The translations under genes were made by a program, and so were the position numbers. DNA of 64,000 bases from Copromyces sp. CBS 386.78 (Eukaryota; Ascomycota; Sordariomycetes; Sordariales; Sordariaceae). The DNA lies in contig MU839096.1 in the NCBI GenBank assembly GCA_030685235.1, positions 496,001-560,000 of the forward strand. The letters run 5' to 3'. Positions 20,324 to 32,192 of the stretch are shown piece after piece; positions within the stretch are counted from its first letter, which is position 1; each line of letters opens with the position of its first letter. The notes below the pieces were generated by a model, which saw only the letters and a list, made by a program, of their open reading frames with translations, was not told the DNA's origin and made no database searches.

Positions 20324-22735
20324 TTTCTTCCCTTTTCTCTGTCTTGTTTGGAATTGGGTTGTGTTATGCTATCGTTTGTTCGAGATGTTGGAGGAGGGCG
20401 TGGAGGCGAAAGACTACGTCGTTCAAAATATTCTATCGTTCTTTCCTTGGTGGAATTTGAGCGGTGTTGGGATTGAGAAGATGTCGTTCGATGTTGGTTT
20501 TTGCTTTCCTTCAAGACCCGCATGTGTCGAGTGGTACACCGATAAGAAGACAGTGGATGTAACTAGGCCGATCGTGTGAAGTCGTTCTTGTTGGTTTTGT
20601 TCGTCACATGGTTCGCTTTTTGCTGCCTTTCGCACTCGTCCGTGGTATCCGCCTTGTGTAAGACGATTGTTTAGGCTGCTGTCCTTCCTTGCCTCCTTTT
20701 CTGGCGTTTTCGTTTTCCGAAGATGACGTTGCTGGCGAACAGCCAATTGTCAGCCAGGCAAAAAGAGGCTGAGGGAGAGTCTCGAGACTGGAACATGTGA
20801 GTTCTGGTAAGCACAGCCTCACTTGGGCACCATTCATCACTCGGTTACCTGTTTCGCTGTTTCATGATGACTGATCCAGGCGCCAAGAGTTCTTGCTTTT
20901 CTTTGCGCCCCTCATCACCAGCGCTCTTACCTATATAACCCAAATGCAGACGCTGCTCTTTCCCACAGTGCAGTAAGACGGTGAATGGGCAGCCGAGCCG
21001 TCAACAAGAGTGAGAAAGGGATGTGATTGGATAAATCGGATTCGGAGTTTTGGAACAGCCCAGATGTACGGACACTACGAACGACGAGCAAGACATTGAA
21101 ACGTTCATCAATGTTATTTTGCTGATGCTTACTCCCAGGGGGCAAATGGCCCGAGAGAACATGGTGAGTTACAACCGCTCATCGTAGGAGAAGAATGAGT
21201 GCCGAGAAGCTTCTGTGACTTGAGAGGCGGTCTCGGGGCTTGCGGGTAAGATGTGAGCGCGGGTCGAGTTGCTCAAAGTTCGCTTATGCTCACATCGTCG
21301 GCAAAAGATACCTTTCTCTTGGCCTTGATGGGTGGTGGTAAATCGGACAACTTTGGGAGCTATTTTATACCCTGGGTCGAACACAGTGTAAGCCATCGAA
21401 ATTGCACAACAGAGGAAATTTCTCCGAATCATTAATGGACTCCAGTCGCACTCACGATGGCTTCATCAAAAGCTCTTCAAGTTACCTTGGGAAAGTCGTG
21501 AAAGAACAAAAGAAAGAAAACCCGCATGTTTCCTCGCTATAATACAGGCTAATATGATGCTAATCCCCGGAACCCTTTCCATTTTGTCTTGGTTGTGTTC
21601 TTGGTTCCACCGCACTTTTCTCACCCACCACCACCCCTCCTCGCCAGAACCCATTCCGCCCATCCATATCCAAATGTGGACGCCGAGACATGAGAATAAC
21701 TTCCCGCTCAAGCTGACCTGACTAGCTGGCGAGTCCGCAGCAAAAAGGGCCTAACACCTTGGCCAACATCTTTTGGCTTAACATCGACTGTAGCTGAAAG
21801 CCAAGAGCAGGGGATGATCCCCTCTGAACACACAGGACGCAGTGGTCCTTTTCCCTATCCTTCCGCACCCTTAAGAAGCTGGAAGGGCCTTGATCAGTGC
21901 ATATGATCAGAGGAAGAAGCATGGTTACCTGCAGGAGAAACAGATTCCAGATTCCTTCCCAGCATACGTAGGTAGGCATGTCGGACATACCTAGCGCAAA
22001 AGCATCCTCAACCTGAAGCTTCACTGTCGGTACGACGTACGTGGTTAGGTGAGGTACGAGGAGGTACTTAGCGACCGCGAGAGTGCTACCCTTCGGTACA
22101 TCTTAATGTATCCTGCAATACCTTCCACTTATCGGTTGTTTGATCCGGCGTGCCGTGGTTTTGAAGCCTGAAGTGCACGAGGGCCGATGGAGATCGGGGT
22201 TCTTTCTATGCAGGTTGGTACTGTTGTGGAAGAGTAGCGATTGAAAAGATGAAAAAAAATAAAAAATGAGGGGCAGTGATATTTTGGTTGCAACATTGAT
22301 ACTGATTCACGTCCGGAGTGAACGGCTCAAGAGTTCCTCACGTGCTTGCGGTCTCCCCCCTACTATGTATGTATTCAACTAAAACTTGAGCGCAGATGCG
22401 AGCAGCAAGGATCGGATGCGCCGAAATACAAACATCGACCAACTTAGAAGGCAGCTCGCGATGTGCCTCTAAAGGGGTTGCGAACACTGTACACGGGACT
22501 GGTCTGACAAACATCTTGAAGAAGACCGTGCCTGGGGCATAGTGGTTGAAACGGGAGTCCGGCACTGGAGTATTTGAGATCGATTTCTCTTCAGCAAAAC
22601 TTGTCTAGATGAAACTATATATGCAATGTATAGTATACGCCAAGGGGTAATCGGGTGATGCAAGCAAAACAGAGACAAAGTGACTGTAGACGCTGGGTTT
22701 TGATGACTTTCTTCCTCAAGTGACTGCCAACAACA
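20324..22735. other. 2.4 kb intergenic region
   Basis: It lies between the PPxY membrane protein start (-) and the stop of the E2 gene (-). It contains overlapping short frames without family features, a purine-rich A tract near 22250-22265, and no RNA gene or repeat that I recognised. Confidence 0.45.
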
Positions 22736-24468
22736 TCACCTGAGGTGCATAACCATAACATCAGGCTCCTCAACAATCGTCCTGACCACGTCCGCCGCCC
22801 TGGCCATGGTCGCCCCGTCAATCACACGGTGGTCAGCACTCCAGCTAAAATTGCAGATCTGCCTTCGCAAGATCTTGTCTTCCTCCCCAGGCACCGTCGA
22901 GAATGCCGGGACAGTACGCATGCGACCGATACCGAGAATGGCCACCTCCTTCTCTACTATTACCGGGGACAGGTAGGTGCCTCCGATGCTACCAATGTTG
23001 CTGACGGTGATCGTGCCGCCAGACATGTCCTGGGGTGACAGCTTACCGGCCACGGCCAGTGACTGCAGGCGGGCCAGCTCGGCGGCAATGCTCAAGATAT
23101 TGAGGCTGCCAACGTTCTTCACGACGGGCACGAGCAAGCCGGAAGGGGTGTCCATTGCCACACCAATGTTGTGTTGGCTGCGCATGACGAGTGATGGCTT
23201 GCCATTGGTGTTGCTGACGAGGTCGACACGAGCATTGAGGACGGGATATTTGTAGAGGGCCATGCTGACGGCCTTGATGACGAAGGGGAGATAAGAGAGC
23301 TTCTTGACCTGGCCCTCGGGAAGGCCAGACTTGGAGAGAACCTTGTTGAGGCGTGCGCGTAACTCGACAAGGGAGGTAAAGTCGACTTCGTCGGCATAGA
23401 GGAAGTGTGGGATGGTTAGCGACCGAGTCATGGACTTGAACATCATCTCCTGTGTCCTCGTGAGAGGCACTGTGGTTTCTGTTTGAGGGCCAGAAATTGT
23501 GGCGTCTGGGGAGGAGAACGCGCTTGCGGCGGCAGCGGCAGCGCTCACACCTGGCAAGGTTGGCGTAGCAGCAGAGGGGGATGGTGTTGACGCATAGTCC
23601 CTAGCTTGCACAAACTTGTAGACATCCTCCTTGAGCACCCGTCCATCCTTTCCTGCCCCAGGTATTTCAGTGATGTCCACGTTCAGGCCCTTCGCCAAGT
23701 GCCTAACAGCTGGAGTCGCCAATGAGGCGTGCTTGCCCGTCTGCTTCGTCACTGGCGAGTGCGAGGGTGCTGGCGTTTCCTGTGCCCACGGTGCCTCGAT
23801 AAATGCCTGCTCGAGTTCGGGAGCAATAGCTTGCGGCGTAGATGTTGAGATAGCCTCCCCCGTGCTGGCCTGCTGTCCTTCTGGGGTAGAAACAGGCTCA
23901 GGCGGTGTCAAAGCTTCCACCTCCTTGTTCTCCGGACCGCCCTCGATGTCGATATCGACAAAGGGCTTTCCGACCTTAGCCATCTCACCCGCATCGTAGT
24001 AGAGTTTCTTGACTACACCGGCAAAGCGACTGGTGATTTCGACAGAAGCCTTGTCACTCTGGACTTCACACAGCCGCGAGAACTCCTCGACTCGGGCGCC
24101 GGGCTCGACGAACCACTGGATGACTTCGCACTCGACAATTCCTAGCAAGAGACATTAGCCATGGTTATAGATAAGGTAGACCAAGCGCAGTTGGATCTAG
24201 ACATACCCTCTCCAATATCGGCAAGGAGGACCGGCTTGACGAGTTGAAGCTCCCTCGTGGCATGGAATTGTCTTCTCGTGGAGGGTTGTTGGGCTAGAGC
24301 AGACGACCTCGAGTTTGCGGGAAGGGGACGAGTGTGGGACGAAGTCGTAGATGGTGTTGTCGTGGCTGTCGCAGTCGGCGCAAGTCTGCTCAGTCCCCTC
24401 CGACTAAGACGCCACAATTCTTGCCGGCCGACGGCGCGGGAGCTCTGTCGCAAAAACATGTTCTTCAT
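22736..24468 (-). CDS. Branched-chain 2-oxo acid dehydrogenase E2 (lipoamide acyltransferase)
   Basis: Two exons, 24468-24207 and 24141-22736, joined over a 65 bp intron (GTATGT to TAG), giving 555 residues. The ATG giving MKNMFLRQSSRAV is preferred because what follows is a basic, Ser/Thr-rich mitochondrial presequence ending near QFHATREL; an in-frame upstream ATG would add 27 residues. The order is lipoyl domain (ADIGEGIVECEVIQWFVEPG, lipoyl Lys in QSDKAS at about residue 117), an Ala/Pro linker, the E3/E1-binding domain (ATPAVRHLAKGLNVD, about 226-262), a second linker and the catalytic domain ending in SWSADHRVIDGATMARA, with the active-site His near 523. The lipoyl context and catalytic domain fit BCKDH E2 better than pyruvate dehydrogenase E2. 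It transfers acyl groups to CoA in Leu/Ile/Val catabolism in the matrix. It is divergent from the ATP10 gene. Confidence 0.92.
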
Positions 24469-25078
24469 GGTGCAGACAAGTCGTTTGAGACGAAAGATCC
24501 AAGCGCAAAGTTTGTTTACTTTGAACAGAGACCGGAAGGGATCTCGCAACTTGAGGGATCACATCTCGCCAAAGATCGTCTCCAACCCTCTCCAATACTC
24601 TACCGCGGCTTGCCGCTCTCGGTGTCCAATACTTTAGCAAACGAAAGGATACGACGGGTGTCGTTACCCCAATCAACGTCCTCAATCGATCCGGCGGAGT
24701 GGCTTGCTACGGCTTACGACCCTTGAGTGACGTTCGGCCGAGAGAACCTTGAAGGCTTGGCCAGGAACATCCCCCGTGGATAACCGAACCCCAGCTTTTC
24801 ACTGCGGCAGGCACAATGCAGGCTCCATTGTGTTCCTGCCGCCCGCTGTTTCGGCCTGTGCCCCAGAAAGCCGCACGGGCTTGACCCCAACTGTGTGGTC
24901 CAGAGCGTGGGGTCAATCAAAGCTGTTGGTGGGGTATCACTGCTTGGCGCGTGGAAATTTCTATGGGACGGCGCGCGCTGGACAGACTAATCTGACATCA
25001 GGAGGACCGTGACAGGAGCTTCCGGGAGAACCTTGAGAGCCAGAAACATCACGAATCGATACGTTACCGTTGCACATA
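24469..25078. promoter_or_regulatory. Shared promoter region of E2 and ATP10 genes
   Basis: These 610 bp separate the start codons of two divergent genes for mitochondrial proteins, so control elements are probably shared or interleaved. The sequence ACCTTGAAGGC near 24748 differs from the zinc-responsive consensus at one position; nothing else links these genes to zinc. No coding sequence is supported. Confidence 0.5.
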
Positions 25079-26293
25079 ATGCTCAGCCGCGCAACAATAA
25101 GAGCTAGGCCGACAGCTAGCGCCTGCCTCCTATGCCAATGGAGATCCTTCAGTGTGTCATACCAGAGACTTGCCGATAAGACGCCATCACCACAGAAAAC
25201 CAAACCGACAACACCAGCGACGACACCAGCATCCACACCAGCTCCGGCCCCTGATGCTGCTTCGAAAGATGCCACTTCGAAAGATACCGCCCCAGCGGCT
25301 CCCGTCATCTCGCCCATCGAGGCCCTCAGAGAATCTGGCCCCCTAGCCAATGCGCCCAGAGCCTACGGCAAGGCGCTCGATACCTTCACGCCAACCCACC
25401 TGTCAAGGCCCATTGGCATGCACAACCCCCCAAATCCCGGAGAGAACACAGGCATCGACACGCGCACACTTCAGCAGAAGAGGGACGACTTTGTCAACTA
25501 TGAAAAACATCTGAAGAAGCGGGAGATGCTGTGAGGACCCCATCCCAGCCTTGGCTACCCATCTACATTATGCCCTCAGCTTGACTGACCATGCGCTCTC
25601 TGACACAGCAAATCCAAAATCTCCCGCCCCTACTTCCGCGACTGGCGCAACATGCAATTCCACAAGGGCAAGACCTTCCTCGCCCCGCCACGTCTTTTCA
25701 AAGCCGATCTCTCCCTCTACTTCCCCAACCTGCACGGCCGGACCCTCGCCAAGGACGCTGCCGCCAAGGCCGCCGACACCACACCCCTCCTCGAAGGCCA
25801 CTGCTCCGTCGTCACCGTCTTCAGCAGCATGTGGGCTGAGAACCAGATCCGTACCTTTGTCGCCCCCGAAGCCAACCCGGCCCTGCAGTCGGTCCTGAAA
25901 CAGAGCGGTGGGCGCGCGCAGCTGGTGCAGGTCAACATTGAAGAGGACGCCATGAAGGCGTGGTTGGTCAGGTTGTTCATGGGCTCGCTACGCAAAAAGG
26001 TGGACAAGGACGACTGGAAGAGGTATTTTTTGGTAACAAAGGGTATCACGGACGAGATTCGGGAGTCGATTGGGTTGCTAAACAGCAAAGTCGGCTACAC
26101 GTATCTGGTGGACCATAACTGCCGGATCCGGTGGGCGGGCAGTGGTGATGCGGAGGGTGACGAGAAAGAAGGCCTGGTCAAGGGCGTCCAGAGGATCCTG
26201 GACGAGATGACCAAGGAGGGTGTTGGGAAGAACTATGTGAGGAAGACAGCGGCTGTCCCTGAGCTGAAGGGAGAGACCGTTGCGGCGCAATAG
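25079..26293 (+). CDS. atp10: Mitochondrial ATP synthase assembly factor ATP10
   Basis: Two exons, 25079-25530 and 25609-26293, joined across a 78 bp intron (donor GTGAGG, acceptor CACAG), giving 378 residues. The first true ATG gives MLSRATIRARPTASACLLCQ, a basic presequence. A long Thr/Pro/Ala linker follows. The conserved domain starts around RDDFVNYEKHLKKREMLKSK and FRDWRNMQFHKGKTFLAPP. It continues with LFKADLSLYFPNLHGRTL, HCSVVTVFSSMWAENQI and KGITDEIRESIGLLNSKVGY. It ends with TYLVDHNCRIRWAGSGDA, the C-terminal block of the ATP10 family. ATP10 assists assembly of Fo subunit 6 (Atp6) at the mitochondrial inner membrane. The family's thioredoxin-like fold shows in the VVTVFSSMW strand-turn. 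The linker is longer than in yeast. The gene converges with GOS1. Confidence 0.92.
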
Positions 26294-26915
26294 GCAAACC
26301 GGTATACCTAGGCGTATACATGCGTTTAGATCATATGGATGTCATGAGCCATTACCCAGCTAACCATATCAATACAGCGAGGTCTGTGAATACCAATCTT
26401 CAACTACAATGGGGATATTTAGCTTGTGAGCAACCATGCCGGCTCATCTGGCAACGAGATGGTCACGTTCAGAGTGCCACGAACGAACACGACTGAGAGT
26501 CTTGATCTGTTCTGGTCGAATCAGGTGCGCCCATGGGCCATGATTATACTGGCAAGAATGCCCAGGATTTTCTCCTGGGTCTGTACATTATATTACTATT
26601 TTGTAAAACCATTTTCACACCTGCTTGCCTCGCAACGCCCCCGAACGCCGTATTCCCGCCATGCTTCTCGACAAAGTATTGGAGCCCAAGACTGAAACGG
26701 TGGGTCATGTACAGTCACGTCGCGGTACGGGTTTTTCTTGGAAGAGGTGATCCTGTCACAACTTCCAGATCCATAGCCTGTGCCCGCCCACCAAGAGGCG
26801 AGCCAGGATGACCACCTTCGGGCCTCTCTGTCCGAGCACCCAATTCCTTCTTCTCCCACTCTCTGGCACTCTCTGATCCTGCTTCGTCCGCCCCCGCCGC
26901 TCCGCGCTGCCAACC
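26294..26915. other. Convergent intergenic region
   Basis: These 622 bp lie between the stop codons of ATP10 (+) and GOS1 (-), so they contain two 3' untranslated regions. No coding sequence, repeat or RNA gene was recognised. Confidence 0.5.
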
Positions 26916-27731
26916 TTATGAGAAGAACCAAAACATCAAAAAGCAAAAAGCAATAAATGACCCCATGATAATTCCATCCCTTCTCTTCCTCGCCGAGATC
27001 CTCGTAATCAGCGTATTGATCCCCGGCACCTGGCTCGCCGCAAGAGTGATCCGCCTGTTGATGTGCGCCAATCTTTCCCTCTGCGAAGCGAACGAGTCCT
27101 GCACAGCGTACGCCTGGCTCAGCACGCTGTCGGCGACATCGTGGCTGCGGTCCAGCCTGCCCCGCTCGTCCAGCATGTAGTCGGCCTCGCCTTGCTCTGG
27201 GTTGGCGGCGCGGTACGCCGAGATGTCGTCGCGGACCGAGCCCAAAAGGTTGGCGCGCGTACGGGCCGACTCGAGCGTCGACCGCAGCCGGGAGAGGTCC
27301 CGTCGGTGGTCCGAGAGCTTGGCGGACAGGAGGGAGAGGTTGTTTTGTTTCATTGCGGAAGGGGAAGGGTCCGAGGTTAAAATGCGGGTGAGGTGGGAAA
27401 TTACGGATTCGCGCTGAAGAGGCAATGGGTTAGTGGTTTTCGGATTTATGTGAACAGCTCCAAGGGAATGTGAAGCATACCTTGTCCAGAAGCTCCTGTA
27501 ACCTCGTTTCCGTGTGTCTTTCCTCATCTGTCGGCTTCGGTGGGATGTTCGTCTGGTTCGAGAACTGGGCGTATGTGTGGAGGAGCATTTCGGTCTGTTA
27601 GAAAGCGTTAGTCTCATGCTCTTTCCAATTCCTAACGCCTTTTGCCAGTCCAGTCGTACCTGTGTTTCGAGCGATCGGGCTTGTTGTCGTAGTTGGGCCC
27701 AGCCCTGGGTTGGGGATGTTGTCGCCGCCAT
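26916..27731 (-). CDS. gos1: Golgi v-SNARE GOS1
   Basis: Three exons, 27731-27660, 27594-27481 and 27413-26916, give 227 residues; all splice sites are canonical (GTACGA/CAG, GTATGC/CAG). The N-terminus GWAQLRQQARSLETQTEMLL joins directly to HTYAQFSNQTNIPPKPTDEE, matching the Habc helix start of GOS-28/Gos1. A long coiled region follows (SLLSAKLSDHRRDLSRLRST). The SNARE motif lies around residues 140-205 (DRSHDVADSVLSQAYAVQDS, then FASQRERLAHINRRI). The C-terminal anchor IIMGSFIAFCFLMFWFFS ends at the stop. Gos1 is the Qb SNARE working with Sed5, Ykt6 and Sft1 in retrograde intra-Golgi traffic. The length agrees with the family (about 220). Confidence 0.93.
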   Translation of the reverse strand: MAATTSPTQGWAQLRQQARSLETQVRLDWQKALGIGKSMRLTLSNRPKCSSTHTPSSRTRRTSHRSRQMRKDTRKRGYRSFWTRYASHSLGAVHINPKTTNPLPLQRESVISHLTRILTSDPSPSAMKQNNLSLLSAKLSDHRRDLSRLRSTLESARTRANLLGSVRDDISAYRAANPEQGEADYMLDERGRLDRSHDVADSVLSQAYAVQDSFASQRERLAHINRRITLAASQVPGINTLITRISARKRRDGIIMGSFIAFCFLMFWFFS

Positions 27732-28953
27732 GATGTAATGCTGCTCCTAAACTATTGGGGAAAGACTGATGAATTTCGGCGCATGAATTCGGCTGGGTTT
27801 CCTTCAAGCGGTGGGTTTCGGAGAATAAAAGACAGCGCAGTCCAGATCTGTAACAATTGTCTTGGGAGTGTTGAGGTTGTTCAGGAGAGGTCAACAGCCG
27901 AGGGTCCTCAACCAGAATAAGTGGTCGTGATGACGATAATGTTAAGGTACCTTAAGGGATGTGGCTTTGCTAGTCTAGTAGGCGAAGTTCAGTTGCCTAA
28001 TGGAAGGCGCCCTAGTTACATACTCACTGTACCGTAGCGGCCTCAACCGACTCAGCTGAGCTGCTGCAGGTCAATTAGAGCTGAAGATAAGGCTTTGCAG
28101 CGCATACCGTATGACCCGACGGTAATTGTCACCCTAGAGGTAGGTAGGTACAACTACCTATGACTGGTGTCAATGCCTCGGCGCTGGCAGCTGATGCACA
28201 TCGTATGAAGGGGTCTAGGTAGGCCATTGGCGTGACATCAAGGTTCATACAATCAACACGCGAGATGTCTTCGGACCGCACCGTTCGCCCGTCTGGACAG
28301 TGACAGACATCGATAATATCTGTGACCAAGGGAACTGGTTCATAACCTCGACAGTTGATGTTGTAATTCTGGATAACTTGGTCATGACCGGAACAGCACA
28401 GAAAGAGGCAGCAAGGACGAGATATCACAGGGTTCAAGGGGAAAGGGTAAGACTAGGTAATGTTTACACGACCCATTTAATCATCATAGAAGTTCACTGA
28501 TATATACGTGAAATATGCAATTCAACACCGACGTAATAGGAAGCGCAGAGTCGCACACATAATAACACACAAAAATATCAAGGGTCGAATGTGCGGCAGG
28601 CGCAACGAATAGCATCCGTAGGTATTGATCTTCCGCTCTTTGGACGGATCCCTAATCGCGTGGTTTGGTGCGATATCAGGAGTAACAGGCTATCTGCGAG
28701 AGTCGAGCGCCTTCACGAGCCCCCTGGACATTATTGCCATGGAGCGTCCCCAATGTCGTTCATGAGATCGAGTTTCGCTCGTGGCCCGTATCCTCTGCAA
28801 AACCGAAAGCCGTATTTTATCTTCCTGATGACTGTAAAACCCTCATTACAGACGCCGTAATGGACCCGAGAACCGTTAACGTCCAAATGCAATTGGCCGA
28901 GCCATACCGCGAACCGCTCCCGCATGCACTCCCCTAGCACCCAAGCTCGTAAT
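27732..28953. other. Intergenic region between GOS1 and RPL6
   Basis: This 1.2 kb holds the GOS1 promoter and RPL6 3' end. An imperfect inverted repeat TAGGTAG...CTACCTA lies near 28140-28160. Short frames at 28129-28437 and 28591-28860 show no family features. Confidence 0.45.
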
Positions 28954-29899
28954 TTACCACTTCATCTCGTGGGGCTTGTCACCCTTGCGGAGGGTGAAAG
29001 AAGAGGCGAGGTAGCTGGCGAGGAACTCGACCTTCTTGATGTTGGCGATGAGGGCCTTGTCGATGGCCTTCTGGTCGGCAACGCGGCTGCTGGAAACCTC
29101 CTTCTTCTGCAACACGATGTCAGCATTGTGCGCCCCGTCTTCCAGCTTCTCGGACATGTGTGTCGTACCTGGGGCTTCTCGCCCTGCTTGAAGAAAGCCT
29201 CCTCACCGGCCTTCTCCTTGGACTTCTCAGCGGTGAAGTACTTGGGCTGAGCAATCTCGTTGATCTTGGCCTCGTCGATGCCAGCGAGATCGACCTTCTG
29301 GGAAGTGGCGATGACGTAGCGGGCGTTGACGCGACGAAGGGGAACACCGTTGATCTTGAAGGGGCCGGTGACGAGAAGGACACCCTGGTCGAGAGCCTTG
29401 AGGAGGACGACGCGCTTGCCACGGAAACGGCCAGCGAGGAGGATCAGGACGGTGCCGGGCACGAGGGTGCTGCGGGGAGACCACTGGCGGATGGCCTTGC
29501 GGACCTGTAGAGAATATCGTGGTTAGAACATGTCGTTTTCGCAGAGTTTGGAGTTTTGGCAGCCCGTCCGCCTTTGTCGTTGCCTCCATGAGATGCACTT
29601 TGCGGCCCCAAGTCCTAAAATCGCAGCAAGTCCTGCTGCCCTCCACTTGCGCCCCAGTTGCCCCCATCTCGGCCGCCAAATCGATAACCGCCAATTCGGC
29701 CGCAATTCCACCAAGTGCATCTCGCGATACTTCGCCAAAATCGTCGCAGGCCGCCCGGAAAACTTGTGCATGCACGTACCTTGCGAGGCTGGGCCTCATC
29801 CTCAGCAGGGTACCATTTCTGGGCCTTCTCGGACGAGTGAGGGACCGTCCGGGTCGCCTTGCCAAAGGTCTTCGTCTGGGGAGCTGCCGCGGACGACAT
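28954..29899 (-). CDS. rpl6: 60S ribosomal protein eL6 (L6)
   Basis: Three exons, 29899-29780, 29504-29169 and 29106-28954, give 202 residues. The exon 1 end QPRK joins [14 protein letters not shown] and the exon 2 end GEKPQ joins KKEVSSSR; both are in phase with canonical GTACG donors and CAG acceptors. Conserved eL6 blocks are [40 protein letters not shown] and [11 protein letters not shown]. The protein binds 25S rRNA on the large subunit. The first intron (29505-29779) is long for this window at 275 bp and contains nested inverted repeats, listed separately. The gene is divergent from RPL35 and shares its 355 bp promoter, as expected for co-regulated ribosomal protein genes. Confidence 0.95.
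29590..29723. repeat. Nested inverted repeats in RPL6 intron 1
   Basis: GAGATGCACTT (29590-29600) is mirrored by AAGTGCATCTC (29713-29723), and just inside it TTGCGGCC (29600-29607) is mirrored by GGCCGCAA (29698-29705). A smaller hairpin GCAGCA-AGTCC-TGCTGC sits between them (29623-29639). All lie within the intron, so the unspliced transcript could fold into a long stem with an inner hairpin. Confidence 0.65.
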
Positions 29900-30254
29900 T
29901 GTGTGGACTTTGGCTGGGTGGTGAGGTTAGTGCAGAATCGTCGTCAACTTCCTGACTGCTGCTCGAGATTTTAGAAATGTTGGAGTGGCCCCGGTTGTGT
30001 GCATGTTACGAAAAGACCCAAACCCCAAGCTAGCCGCATTTGGAATTTGCGGGACCGGCCACCTTTGGCAGGCGGCAGCGCACGGGCCATCTCGGAAACG
30101 GTAGGGTTTTCCGCCCTCCCTGCGATTTTGCGCATCCACACCTCTCAGATTTTGTTGGATAGCGAGAGCCTGAAGACCGCGATCCTTTGATACTTGTCGT
30201 GGTCAAGCCCTACTCACCCAACGTCCTTCAAGCTCGACGTCAATCACATTCAAG
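29900..30254. promoter_or_regulatory. Shared divergent promoter of RPL6 and RPL35
   Basis: Only 355 bp separate the start codons of two ribosomal protein genes on opposite strands. The region contains a telomere-like box (TAGGGTTTT, 30102-30110), an element found in ribosomal protein promoters of many fungi. Pyrimidine-rich leader sequence precedes both starts. Confidence 0.75.
30102..30110 (+). promoter_or_regulatory. Telobox-like element
   Basis: TAGGGTTTT reads AAAACCCTA on the other strand, one and a half telomere units. In other fungi such boxes bind Tbf1-type factors in ribosomal protein promoters; action here is inferred. Confidence 0.45.
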
Positions 30255-31081
30255 ATGGTACGTACGGCCCTACATGTCCGACGGTGGCTTGGGCACTGTT
30301 ATGCTGTCAATTTCATCGATGTCATCTTTGGCAATGGCTGCACGTTGCAGATGATCTCATTTGCAGCGATGTCGCAGTCGCCAACTGGTGGTAGACTTTT
30401 GAGGTTTTTGGCGACGAGGTGCATTGGCTGACTTCAAAATGTCACAGTCTTCTGGAAAGGTCAAGGCCGGCGCTCTCTGGTCCAAGAACAAGGACGAGCT
30501 CACCAAGCAGCTCGGTGAGCTGAAGACTGAGTTGGGTCAGCTTCGCATCCAGAAGATCGTCTCTTCCGGCACCAAGCTCAACAAGATGTACGTCGATTCC
30601 GCACCCGCACCCGCCGATTCACCGCGAACCACACCGAGAACGTGATATGGGGACTTGGGACGAATCTTTGGGAATATCCGGGGGGAATGAACGAGTTGGC
30701 TGACAGGCGCATCTCTTTACAGCCACGACCTCCGCAAGTCGATCGCTCGTGTCCTCACCATCATCAACGCCAAGCAGAGGGCTCAGCTCCGTCTCTTCTA
30801 CAAGAACAAGAAGTACCTCCCTCTTGACCTCCGCGCCAAGCAGACCCGCGCTATCCGCCGCCGTCTTTCCAAGGAGGACGCTTCCCGCACTCTTGAGAAG
30901 ACCAAGAAGCGCGCCACCCACTTCCCCCTCCGCAAGTTCGCCGTCAAGGTACGATATACAATGCGCCGGGTGTGATGGACGGGAGACACAAAGTCTCCCT
31001 CCAGCCTCAGCGGTTGCCAAACGCCGATCCGAGCAGGAAGGACAGGAACCATGCTAACATGTGTGTTTCCAGGCCGCTTAA
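30255..31081 (+). CDS. rpl35: 60S ribosomal protein uL29 (L35)
   Basis: Four exons: the ATG alone (30255-30257), 30448-30587, 30723-30948 and 31073-31081 (Ala-Ala-stop). Introns start GTACGT, GTACGT and GTACGA and end CAG. The product has 125 residues. It reads [20 protein letters not shown], then [38 protein letters not shown], and [18 protein letters not shown], the full uL29 fold of two helices followed by the basic eukaryotic extension. uL29 lies at the polypeptide exit tunnel and helps form the docking site for nascent-chain factors such as SRP. An intron immediately after the start codon is common in fungal ribosomal protein genes. The family's usual length is 120-125 residues. Confidence 0.95.
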
Positions 31082-32192
31082 ATGTGTTTCTTCTGGGGTT
31101 AAGGGGTTGGTTGTGGGTATCTAAACAGGCGGCGCGGTTTTGAAAAAGGATTTCGCACTCGACACACTGCATCATCAAAGGAGCATGCTTGAACGGGTTT
31201 TTGGGTGCTATCAACGAGGTCAACGAAATCTTGATCCGGCTAGGTAGCTCCATAGCTGCCGAAAATGAATGCCACGGGCTGAACCACCACCATCACCACC
31301 ACCGCGGACGGATCGTCCTGATGATACCCTCGTTGGATGCCTGACGACTCCCCCGGCCGGATGCTGTTCTGTTCGAAGATTGCACGAAGGGGGCTCATGG
31401 TTCGGGTTCCTCTGTGCCACACAACGGCTTCTTTGGGGTTGCTCGTTGTAGCCAGATACACATAGTTGCCTAGAAAAGAGCACAGTTATCTGGATGGGGA
31501 TCTTTTCAGGGCTGCTTCAAGAACGTATCGGTCCTTGGTCCTTTGACTGCCTTGACGATGTCCTGCCGTTCTCTTGGTCTCGGAGGTCTTGGGTGGATTG
31601 TGATGCATTCTAGTTATTTGTGCAATGCGCACTTCATACCTCACGAATAACTTGCTTAAGTGAATTCTGTGCCTTTTGCGGCTCTTGGCTGTCCATCTCA
31701 GTCATGTTTGTTGACACCCCTGAATCCCCTTTCATACACATTATCAATTGTAGTCATGTCCAAAGTGTACACGCACCATGCCCCTCCCACCATAAACTGA
31801 TTGCCTACCAAGAGCAGTCTTGTGGAATATGAACTATATGGAAGAGTATCACCACCAATTTTTCCACCATATTTCACATCCTGGCACATGTTTTGGACCA
31901 AAATATGAACATTGACAGCGGGGGGGGAAGTCAAACGGACTTATTATTTGACTCTGACCGCCCGGCAGAATGGCACAGGATGGCGCTAGCGAGTATTAGC
32001 GTGATGCGTGCCAAGCATGGACCAGGTCTGTGTCTCTGTGATGAGGTGGTGGAAGCTCCAACTGTCCTCTTGTCGCGGGCGCATTGGGATTGGACCTTCT
32101 GGCTGGACCTCCACCAGTCCGTCAATGACAGCGAACCTCTGCAACAACCTGCACCTCCGCGAGGAAGCACAAACCATCAGATCACGGCCATC
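31082..32192. other. Intergenic region between RPL35 and STT3
   Basis: This 1.1 kb contains the RPL35 3' end and the STT3 promoter. Open frames in it (for example 31220-31483 minus) are unremarkable. A poly-G run of nine lies near 31919-31927. Confidence 0.45.

Noticed and set aside
30258..30447. C/D-box snoRNA in RPL35 intron 1
   Set aside because: A CTGA box is present near the 3' end but no proper RTGATGA C box or terminal stem could be found.
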